DNA from: Lachnospiraceae bacterium
GTDB taxonomy: Bacteria; Bacillota; Clostridia; Lachnospirales; Lachnospiraceae
Direction of reading: 5' to 3'
Assembly (NCBI GenBank): GCA_024399135.1
Contig: JAKSHY010000003.1
Coordinates: 62,001-126,000, forward strand
DNA: 64,000 nucleotides
The notes under the pieces are model-generated. The model was not told the DNA's origin. It was given only the letters and a program-made list of their open reading frames with translations, and did no database searches. The translations under genes were made by a program, and so were the position numbers. Positions 9,060 to 15,603 of the stretch are shown here, one piece after another; positions within the stretch are counted from its first letter, which is position 1, and every line of letters starts with the position of its first letter.

Positions 9060-9818
9060 TTGCCAAGAAAAGCCAGAAAATCTTCGTCTACTTCAATTTA
9101 TCACATTGTAATTAGAGGCCTAGACAGACAAATTATGTTTGAGAGTGAAAAAGATTATAAAAAATATTTGCAATTACTATTGTTTTATAAGACTGAATGC
9201 CACTTTGAATTGTACGCATATTGTTTAATGTCTAATCATATTCATCTATTAATTAAGACAACTGATATTTCGCTTGAAACCATTTTCAGAAAGCTCAATA
9301 CAAACTATGCCACATGGTTCAATATGAAATATCAGCGAATAGGTCATTTACAGCAAGAACGGTTTTATAGTGAACCTGTTGAAAACAAGCAATACTTTAT
9401 TAATGTCATAAAATATATTCATAACAACCCATTAAAGGCGGGACTCGAAACCTATCCTGGGGCTTCGTATTTTTGGAGTAGCATATGTGAATATATAGCA
9501 GAGGATTATATGCTTGTTGATTCTGCCTTTGTATTCGATATAATTTCCAAAAATGATTTATTAACCAGGCAGTCAGATTATTTGGATGATAATTGCCTTG
9601 ATGTTGACACTATAAAAAGGCGTTTGCCTGATGATGTAGCAAGAGAAATCATATGTGATATCACACAAAAAGATAGTTGCAGTGAATTTCAGGAAACAGA
9701 GATTTCCAAGCGAAATGAATATATTAGAGAATTTCATAATCAAGGACTATCTGTACGACAAATAAATAGACTCACCGGAATATCCAGAGGAACAATCCAG
9801 CGAGTCATAAATCAATAA
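9060..9818 (+). CDS. REP-associated tyrosine transposase (RAYT, Y1 HUH-type)
   Basis: Single-strand DNA transposase of the IS200/IS605-like Y1 group, the kind that is normally a single-copy chromosomal gene acting on REP hairpins. The RAYT N-terminus is present (MPRKARKSS, YHIVIRG, residues 14-20), the HUH metal-binding motif is H60-I-H62 within SNHIHLLI, and the candidate catalytic tyrosine is Tyr119 in KYIHNNPLKAG. A helix-turn-helix-like tail (SVRQINRLTGISRGTIQRV) ends the 252-residue protein. The start is TTG with GGAGGTG eight bases upstream. It is flanked by inverted copies of the hairpin repeat (8808-8839 and 9849-9880), its likely substrates. The protein appears intact. Confidence 0.92.
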   Translation: MPRKARKSSSTSIYHIVIRGLDRQIMFESEKDYKKYLQLLLFYKTECHFELYAYCLMSNHIHLLIKTTDISLETIFRKLNTNYATWFNMKYQRIGHLQQERFYSEPVENKQYFINVIKYIHNNPLKAGLETYPGASYFWSSICEYIAEDYMLVDSAFVFDIISKNDLLTRQSDYLDDNCLDVDTIKRRLPDDVAREIICDITQKDSCSEFQETEISKRNEYIREFHNQGLSVRQINRLTGISRGTIQRVINQ

Positions 9819-9848
9819 TCAAGATATATGCTACAAATATATACCACA

Positions 9849-9880
9849 GTGACACTCCTTGTGACAAAAGAACCGTCCCT
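9849..9880 (-). repeat. REP-like hairpin repeat, copy 2 (after RAYT, at MFS stop)
   Basis: Copy in inverse orientation to copy 1, so that the two bracket the RAYT gene. One terminal pair is lost (GTGAC instead of GGGAC). It is preceded by ATACCACAG, a flank shared with other copies. Its outermost two bases form the last two bases of the TAG stop codon of the convergent MFS gene. Confidence 0.88.
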
Positions 9881-11054
9881 ATATCGTCGCCGCATAAGCA
9901 CTGTTACACAAGCCGAGCACTGCCGAAAGCATGAACAAAGTCTCTATTCCGAGGCTCTGCCATATCCATCCACCGAACAAAGCTATCAGAATCGTTATCA
10001 AATGATTAACTGATATACCAGTTGAGATAGTTGCCCTCATCTCCTCGTTGTCCTCCGAAATATCCTGTACATATACATTAGAGGCCATAGATGCCAAAGA
10101 TATAATTGAATCAAGAATATAATTTAAACAACATATAATAAAGGCAATGTTTCTTGGAAAAATATGGTGAGCAAACCCATAAAAGAAACACACAACAACA
10201 AGAATCAGTGTATCTGACACCATAACTATCTTATATCCAAATCTGTCTATTATCTTCCCAACCAACGGCGAAAGGAAAAAGCTAAGCAGCGCAGAAACAG
10301 CAAACAGAAGACTTATGACTGTGGCATTTGCCCCATAAAACAATATAAGCACATAAGGACCAAATGTGAAAAACACCTGCTTTCTTGCTCCATAAAAAAT
10401 CTCGAGCATATAAAACTTGGTATATTTCTTTCTAAAATAAAACCTGCTCTTGGTTTTATCAGTTTCACTATTAGCATTAAGTCTCATAGACAGTATCGCA
10501 CTTATTCCTATAAGTACTGCCGCTATAACGAAAAAGAGTTTATATGGCTTATCTTCAAGAAGAAGTGAAAACGCAACTATGATTACACCATAACCAATCA
10601 AAGTACCAACCTGATTCAGTGCCTGCTGATAGCCTAATGCCTGTCCGCCCTTTCCTTCTTTTGAATATTCTAAGGACAAAGTGTTCTTCATTCCAAGCTG
10701 AATATGTTCACCAAGTGAAAAAATAACAACCGCCAGAGTAACTACTATTTTTCCTGGTGATACAACTGACAGCATGCCCATTCCAATTAGCATAATCACA
10801 GCGCCTATCTTATATAACTTTTCTGCCGAAAACATATACAAGGCGGCTAATATAACTATTAATAGTAGTCCCGGTATTTCTCTAAAGAATTCTATTAATC
10901 CTCTGTCGAATTCTCCTATTTTAACTACCTCTGCAAAATAGTTATCTATTATTCCCTTATATATTCCATAGCCTGTTCCTGTAGCAAACAATGACAAAAG
11001 AAAGAATTTAACTCCTCTTTCATTTTTAAATACAGATCTCAATTTTTCTATCAT
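9879..11054 (-). CDS. Major facilitator superfamily transporter
   Basis: Twelve-helix-type membrane transporter; substrate unknown. Hydrophobic segments run through all 391 residues, with a basic loop after the sixth (about RLNANSETDKTKSRFYFRKKY) and motif-A-like PLVGKIIDRFGYK in the second half. The start is the ATG of MIEKLRSVF with GAGGG six bases upstream; it overlaps the TGA of the preceding flavodoxin gene (ATGA), so the two are translationally coupled. The stop codon is partly made by repeat copy 2, and the protein ends abruptly after the last hydrophobic segment, so a few C-terminal residues may have been lost. Confidence 0.82.
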   Translation of the reverse strand: MIEKLRSVFKNERGVKFFLLSLFATGTGYGIYKGIIDNYFAEVVKIGEFDRGLIEFFREIPGLLLIVILAALYMFSAEKLYKIGAVIMLIGMGMLSVVSPGKIVVTLAVVIFSLGEHIQLGMKNTLSLEYSKEGKGGQALGYQQALNQVGTLIGYGVIIVAFSLLLEDKPYKLFFVIAAVLIGISAILSMRLNANSETDKTKSRFYFRKKYTKFYMLEIFYGARKQVFFTFGPYVLILFYGANATVISLLFAVSALLSFFLSPLVGKIIDRFGYKIVMVSDTLILVVVCFFYGFAHHIFPRNIAFIICCLNYILDSIISLASMASNVYVQDISEDNEEMRATISTGISVNHLITILIALFGGWIWQSLGIETLFMLSAVLGLCNSAYAATI

Positions 11055-11773
11055 GAACGTCCCTCTTGAAGCCACGCCGACACTTTTTCGCCTGCTTTAA
11101 TTACATCATCATCATATACATCCAGTACATTTTCATCCACATTAGCATTGGTTGCTTCTTTTACAGCCTTAAGGCTTTGTGCAACGCCGCTTCCTCCATG
11201 TGTTGCAATAAGGTGAAGATTAATTCCCGACATGTCTTCCTTTTGAAGGAAGGTTTTAACCGCATTAGGAATAGTCATCCACCATACTGGATAGACCAGA
11301 ACAACATCCGTATATCCTGAAAGGTCTGGAAGTTCTTCTCTAAATTCAATAACCTCATCCACATCGAATTCATCTTTTGCTACCATACATGTTTCCGTAT
11401 ACGAAGATGGATAAACCTTCATGGTAGAAATAGCATATATATCACTATTCGTCGCACTTTGAACCATCTTGGCAAGAAGCTCACTATTACCAACAAGTGT
11501 ACCATTATCAGACATTAATGAAGCACTGGAAACCGCATCAATTCCTTCTTCAAAATGAGAATTGCCAACACGTGTGAAATAAACAGTAAGTATATGTTTG
11601 TCCCCAGTATCAACTGCATCAAGCTTTGCTGCATCGCTAACATTAACTGACACCTCGCTAAAATGCCTTTTAATATACATACGGCCGAATGCAAACCACA
11701 CAATAACTGCTGCCACAATAATAATTCCCAAAATTTTGTATAATTTCTTATGTTTCCTAATATGCTCTTTCAC
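11051..11773 (-). CDS. Membrane-anchored flavodoxin-family protein
   Basis: A single N-terminal membrane helix (KILGIIIVAAVIVWFAFG) is followed by a flavodoxin-like domain: beta-1 ILTVYFTRVGNSHF (FMN phosphate loop position), later DVVLVYPVWWMTIPNAVKTFL and LIATHGGSGVAQSL, which are typical of the Flavodoxin_4-type group. It probably binds FMN and carries electrons or reduces quinones. I choose the GTG start (VKEHIRKHKK) because AAAGGAA precedes it; an ATG 24 codons upstream reads through an inverted repeat and seems less likely. It lies between a DUF4405-like membrane cytochrome and an MFS gene. Confidence 0.78.
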   Translation of the reverse strand: MKEHIRKHKKLYKILGIIIVAAVIVWFAFGRMYIKRHFSEVSVNVSDAAKLDAVDTGDKHILTVYFTRVGNSHFEEGIDAVSSASLMSDNGTLVGNSELLAKMVQSATNSDIYAISTMKVYPSSYTETCMVAKDEFDVDEVIEFREELPDLSGYTDVVLVYPVWWMTIPNAVKTFLQKEDMSGINLHLIATHGGSGVAQSLKAVKEATNANVDENVLDVYDDDVIKAGEKVSAWLQEGRS

Positions 11774-11794
11774 AATATTCGTTTCCTTTCCTAT

Positions 11795-11836
11795 AATCTG
11801 GTAACAATCTTGTTCTCTCCTACCTGTTACCAGATT
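11795..11836 (-). promoter_or_regulatory. Perfect 12-base inverted repeat before the flavodoxin gene
   Basis: AATCTGGTAACA (11795-11806) and TGTTACCAGATT (11825-11836) are exact inverse complements with an 18-base loop, located between the cytochrome-like gene and the flavodoxin ribosome binding site. No T-run follows on the minus strand, so it is not a normal terminator. It could be an mRNA hairpin that sets relative expression, or an operator. Confidence 0.6.
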
Positions 11837-11845
11837 GCTATACAT

Positions 11846-12502
11846 TTATCCTTTAATTCTCTTAGCTACATAGTGACCAATACCCGCGAATGCTCCCATT
11901 ATAGCTACATAATCAAGAAAGAAGAACACCCTCGGCTCATCCATATCAAAATATACGAACATATTTTGTACAAACATATAGCTCAGGATATTTCTCTTAA
12001 TGAACGCATACAGACCATATGCAATAATTAAAAATCCGACGCCCTTTAATAATATTTTTAATAGAGCACTCTTTTCCTTCCGCTTTCCCATCATAGCCAT
12101 CATAGCATTCAAATGAAGTCCCATATGAACACTCATAAGAACAAATCCCCAGTATGCACCAAGCATATGTATTATTCTGGCAAAGGATACCGAAATTGGA
12201 AGGCCTATAAAAGTCAGAATATGCTTTGATATAACTATCGCACTTAGCATCTGAAGAATCATACATACGAATATCAGAATAACCATCCATGTCTGAATTT
12301 TCCTAAAGGGTGTGTATTTTCCCTTTCCTATATTCTTAATCCATGTCCAGTTAAATACATGATGAACTATAAAAAGAGCAAACATAGTAACACCGACTAT
12401 TTCATGATTTTTCTCTCCTATAAGAGCATAAGACATGAGAAGTATCACGGAAACCATCATTAGTATATCGATAAGATTTTTAACAATCTGCTTTTTAGGC
12501 AT
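11846..12502 (-). CDS. DUF4405-like membrane cytochrome b-type protein
   Basis: Membrane protein with about five hydrophobic helices. Histidines lie within or next to the helices (FIVHHVFNW, IIHMLGAYWGFVLMSVHMGLHLNAMM), as expected for haem ligation in cytochrome-b561-like DUF4405 proteins; actual haem binding is inference. The start is the ATG of MPKKQIVKN with GAGGAA six bases upstream; an upstream ATG is eleven codons away and has no clear site. It is the first gene of a cytochrome-flavodoxin-MFS unit and is divergent from nagA. Its promoter appears to overlap hairpin repeat copy 3. Confidence 0.72.
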   Translation of the reverse strand: MPKKQIVKNLIDILMMVSVILLMSYALIGEKNHEIVGVTMFALFIVHHVFNWTWIKNIGKGKYTPFRKIQTWMVILIFVCMILQMLSAIVISKHILTFIGLPISVSFARIIHMLGAYWGFVLMSVHMGLHLNAMMAMMGKRKEKSALLKILLKGVGFLIIAYGLYAFIKRNILSYMFVQNMFVYFDMDEPRVFFFLDYVAIMGAFAGIGHYVAKRIKG

Positions 12503-12542
12503 TGCTATTTCCTCTGATTGTTTTATATGATTCAACTATGAC

Positions 12543-12572
12543 ATAATACCACAGGGACGGTTCTTTTGTCAC
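12543..12572 (-). promoter_or_regulatory. Promoter of the cytochrome-flavodoxin unit, -35 inside a repeat
   Basis: TGGTATTAT (extended -10, TATTAT at 12543-12548) with GTGACA 18 bases upstream. The GTGACA lies within hairpin repeat copy 3. No other promoter is visible between the divergent genes for this direction. Confidence 0.5.
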
Positions 12573-12584
12573 AAGGAACGTCCC
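12553..12584 (+). repeat. REP-like hairpin repeat, copy 3 (intergenic pair)
   Basis: The best-paired copy: GGGACG, bulged G, TTCTTT, loop TGTCAC, AAGGAA, CGTCCC. The stem can be extended outward by CCA/TGG. Together with copy 4 it forms an inverted pair 50 bases apart that occupies most of the 175-base gap between two divergent genes. Confidence 0.9.
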
Positions 12585-12634
12585 TATGGCACTACATCAC
12601 AGAATACCACTGTAGCTACCGCCAGACTACCACT

Positions 12635-12666
12635 GGGACGCTCCTTGTGACAAAAGAACCGTCCCC
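12635..12666 (-). repeat. REP-like hairpin repeat, copy 4 (nagA leader)
   Basis: Inverse of copy 3, with GGGACG and CGTCCC at its ends. It continues straight into CAAAGGA, the ribosome binding site of nagA, just as copy 1 does for ychF. TACCACTG, a flank related to that of other copies, precedes it and also occurs at 12605. Confidence 0.9.
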
Positions 12667-12677
12667 AAAGGAAGCAT

Positions 12678-13910
12678 ATGAAAATAATCAACGGATTAGT
12701 ATTTAGAGAAAACAAGACATTTAAAAAGCTTGATATAACAATTAAGGACCATATTATTACTGCCATAGATGATGACGTGAGGGATGACTATTCATCCTGT
12801 GTTGAAGAAGAATGCATTGATGCCAGAGGGTTATATGTAATCCCCGGATTAATCGACATACATTCCCACGGAGCCTTTGGTCACGATTTTTCGGACAATG
12901 ATATAGAAGGACTCTATTCTATTCTTTCCTATGAATATGAGCATGGTATTACCTCATACTGTCCAACCTCTATGTCTTTAGACAAAGATACATTAAAATC
13001 CATATACGCCTCAGTCAAAGGCTATGAAAGAAAACCAGGGCATGCAAAGATCGCTGGACTTAATATGGAAGGGCCCTTCCTTGACCCCAAGAAAAAAGGA
13101 GTTCACAAAGAAGAGCACCTTCTAAATCCTGATATTGATTTTTTCAAAGAGTGTAACGAATTATCCAATAATATGATTAAGCTTGTAACCCTGGCTCCCA
13201 ATCTTCCTGGCGCCAATGAGTTTATTAAGGAATTATCCTCTGTTACTAACATCTCTCTTGGCCACAGTCTTTCATCATACGAGGAAGCCACCGAAGCTTT
13301 TCAAAATGGTGCCAATCATGTTACGCACCTATTTAATGCAATGTCACCAATCAGTCACAGAGAGCCTGGTCTCATTCCTGCTGCCTTTGACAATAAAGAT
13401 ATTATGGTCGAGCTTATATGCGATGGACTACACATACACGACAGTATGGTGCGACTAGCCTTCAGCATGTTTAAGGACAGACTGATTTTAGTAAGTGATT
13501 CCATGCGAGCAACAGGTCTTTTGGACGGGATATATGAGCTTGGTGGACAGACAGTTAAGGTATCTCAAAAGAAGGCTACTCTATTAACCAAAGAAAATGC
13601 CACAGGGACACTCCTTGTGACAAAAGAACCGTCCCCAAATGATACTGTGACAAAAGAACCGTCCCCAAATGATACTGCCAGCAATGCTCCGATGAAAGAG
13701 ACAATTGCTGGCAGCGTCTGTGATTTATATGATTGTATGAGAATGGCAATAAAAATTGGTATCCCACCAGAAGATGCCATATATGCTTCCACCATTGCTC
13801 CTGCCCGTAGTATAAATATATACGATGAGACAGGCTCTATATCTGTTGGCAAAGCTTCTGACTTACTACTGGTAGATCAAAACTACAATCTCATCAAAGT
13901 CATATCCTAA
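12678..13910 (+). CDS. nagA: N-acetylglucosamine-6-phosphate deacetylase with repeat-encoded insertion
   Basis: Cytoplasmic amidohydrolase that converts N-acetylglucosamine-6-phosphate to glucosamine-6-phosphate and acetate. Metal and catalytic motifs are intact: IHSHG (His62, His64), NMEGPF (Glu131), LGHS (His196), THLFNAM (His217) and SDSM (Asp274). Between the family's TLL...ENATG region and the conserved TIAGSV motif (residues 342-347) there is an insertion of about 31 residues (roughly 311-341) in which TKEPSPNDTV recurs; it is the translation of a hairpin repeat plus a tandem duplication. This explains the length of 410 against about 380. The frame is open throughout. AAAGGA lies six bases before the ATG. 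No clear promoter is visible. Confidence 0.92.
   Translation: MKIINGLVFRENKTFKKLDITIKDHIITAIDDDVRDDYSSCVEEECIDARGLYVIPGLIDIHSHGAFGHDFSDNDIEGLYSILSYEYEHGITSYCPTSMSLDKDTLKSIYASVKGYERKPGHAKIAGLNMEGPFLDPKKKGVHKEEHLLNPDIDFFKECNELSNNMIKLVTLAPNLPGANEFIKELSSVTNISLGHSLSSYEEATEAFQNGANHVTHLFNAMSPISHREPGLIPAAFDNKDIMVELICDGLHIHDSMVRLAFSMFKDRLILVSDSMRATGLLDGIYELGGQTVKVSQKKATLLTKENATGTLLVTKEPSPNDTVTKEPSPNDTASNAPMKETIAGSVCDLYDCMRMAIKIGIPPEDAIYASTIAPARSINIYDETGSISVGKASDLLLVDQNYNLIKVIS
13605..13636 (-). repeat. REP-like hairpin repeat, copy 5 (inside nagA)
   Basis: Full-length copy within the nagA coding sequence, in the same orientation as copies 2 and 4, preceded by TGCCACAG and followed by CAAATGA. It is read in the frame that gives GTLLVTKEPSP, the same peptide that the ychF upstream frame would give. 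Confidence 0.92.
13617..13676 (+). repeat. Tandem 30-base duplication inside nagA
   Basis: Two exact 30-base units (13617-13646 and 13647-13676), each starting GTGACAAAAG and ending ATGATACT. The second unit contains a partial copy (copy 6, 13647-13666) of the hairpin repeat. Thirty bases add ten codons, so the frame is kept. Confidence 0.95.
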
Positions 13911-13937
13911 ACCTGATATCAGTATAATAGCTTTGTA

Positions 13938-15599
13938 CTATTTTACTGAATCAAATTTGAAGATATATTTAACGGATTCTTTATTGGTTAAATCCTTAGT
14001 CTTGTCAATAATCTCATCTGCATCATTAAGAAGTCCAAGTGTATCATCATTTAAGAATGTATCAATGTTTCCTGTGAATGCTGATGTTGCATCATTGATA
14101 GTGTTAGCACCCTCTGCGGCCTTAGCCACACCATCTGTATATGTTTTAAGACCTCTGTAGAACTTATTATAACTGTCAAGCTCGGCCTTTAATTCCTTAA
14201 GCTGGGCAGCGCCCTGACTTCCTCTGGCAATTCCTGCCTGAATCTGTCCCTGAACCTCAGGAGCATTCATGTTTTCATCTGTAAGCTTCTTAATCTGCTC
14301 CTCTGTTTTTTCGTGGATAATTGTCTGAACTTCATTAGAAGCAAGCTTTTCATCCAATGTAGCCTTCATTTTGGCCTGAATTGCAGGATCCTGCATTTTA
14401 GCATTTACTATTGCATCAACCTTATCACTTGTAATCATTCCAGCTTTAAGTGCTTCAACGTACTGATCCATAGTCATACCCTGAGAAGCCAAAACTGCCT
14501 CCATGATAGATTTTTTAGTACCTGCTTCAACCTTAGCCTCAACTTCCTTAATTACTGCCTTGGTTACCTCTGCGCTAATCTTTTCTTTATTAAGTCTTAC
14601 CTTACCTTCAACTGTATTACGCGCTGTTTTAATTACACCTTCTTTGCTTGCCTGTGCTATAGCACTGTCTAATACCTGTGCATAGTTATCTATAGTAAGA
14701 GTTGGAAGATTTACTCCACTTTCCTTAATCTTGGAGTTGGCCATATCGAGTAATGACATGAATACCTGTCTTGCTCCAGCATTTAACTGGTCGCTATTAT
14801 CATCAAGAGTATTTAATCCATCAGAAAGCTGTGATATACCATCTGTAAGCTTACCAACACCATCAAGTAAGGATACGCTGTTTCCATCAATTTCCTCTCC
14901 TGCAGCTTTTAATTCACCTAATGTATCCTTGAGCTTATCTACATCAATTCCAAGAAGAGAGGTAAAATCAAGATCCTCAAGATTAATATCTCCAAGTAGT
15001 GAATTAGTTGCTACAGCATACATCATTTCTACATGGAATTCTTTTGCTTTAGTCATTACTGTAACTTCCTTAGGCATCATTCCGAATCCAATTATGACAC
15101 TCTTGTCACCATCCGAAATAACCTTTCCACCATCAACAGCAATCTTATCAAATTTGTCTTCATTTAATACCATGATTGAAGCGAATGAATATGTCTCATC
15201 AGAAGAATCAGCCTCGAAAGAATATTTAATATTAATATCTCCGCTCTTCTTTTCTACTTCCTCTGCAGTCATTTCCTTTCCATCCATTTCATATACAACT
15301 TTTGCATTAATCGGAAAGCTGCTGTCATTATCCATATAGTTAAGCTTATTCTCTGCATCATCCTTAACTATGTATTTTCTTGCTTCTCCATTAGCATCAC
15401 ATAAGATATATTCAATATCCCCCTTCTTACCAGATGCTTCTGTATCATTGTCATCAGCGTTAGTTTCTTTTGTCTGTTCACTTTTAACATTATCATCCGC
15501 ATATGTTAAAGTAGTTAATCCTTTTGATGTCCATAACAATGAAGCTACTAAAGAAGTTGTTAAGCCTAATGTCATAACAATTTTTATATTCTTTTTCAT
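13938..15599 (-). CDS. Exported coiled-coil protein next to MMPL exporter
   Basis: Family not firmly recognised. It starts MKKNIKIVMTLGLTTSLVASLLW with a signal peptide or anchor ending near residue 33 (TYADD). A beta-rich N-terminal domain follows (to about residue 200), then a long helical region with amphipathic repeats such as LTDGISQLSDGLNTLDDNSDQLNAG that resembles the X-X-D-G-x-x-x-L heptads of YhgE/Pip-type proteins linked to RND/MMPL pumps. It begins four bases after the MMPL gene, so it is probably an extracytoplasmic partner of that exporter. No C-terminal membrane helix is obvious. Confidence 0.65.
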   Translation of the reverse strand: MKKNIKIVMTLGLTTSLVASLLWTSKGLTTLTYADDNVKSEQTKETNADDNDTEASGKKGDIEYILCDANGEARKYIVKDDAENKLNYMDNDSSFPINAKVVYEMDGKEMTAEEVEKKSGDINIKYSFEADSSDETYSFASIMVLNEDKFDKIAVDGGKVISDGDKSVIIGFGMMPKEVTVMTKAKEFHVEMMYAVATNSLLGDINLEDLDFTSLLGIDVDKLKDTLGELKAAGEEIDGNSVSLLDGVGKLTDGISQLSDGLNTLDDNSDQLNAGARQVFMSLLDMANSKIKESGVNLPTLTIDNYAQVLDSAIAQASKEGVIKTARNTVEGKVRLNKEKISAEVTKAVIKEVEAKVEAGTKKSIMEAVLASQGMTMDQYVEALKAGMITSDKVDAIVNAKMQDPAIQAKMKATLDEKLASNEVQTIIHEKTEEQIKKLTDENMNAPEVQGQIQAGIARGSQGAAQLKELKAELDSYNKFYRGLKTYTDGVAKAAEGANTINDATSAFTGNIDTFLNDDTLGLLNDADEIIDKTKDLTNKESVKYIFKFDSVK

Positions 15600-15603
15600 T
15601 TTA

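Noticed and set aside
9060..9818. Ordinary IS200/IS605 element
   Set aside because: The RAYT N-terminus and YHIVIRG motif, HUH site, length, lack of an accessory TnpB gene and flanking inverted REP-like hairpins point to a domesticated-type RAYT.
8808..13676. CRISPR array
   Set aside because: The repeats are few, in both orientations, irregularly spaced over 5 kb and partly inside a gene; no cas genes are present.
13605..13700. nagA as a pseudogene broken by a repeat
   Set aside because: The reading frame is open through the insertion and all catalytic motifs before and after it are intact.
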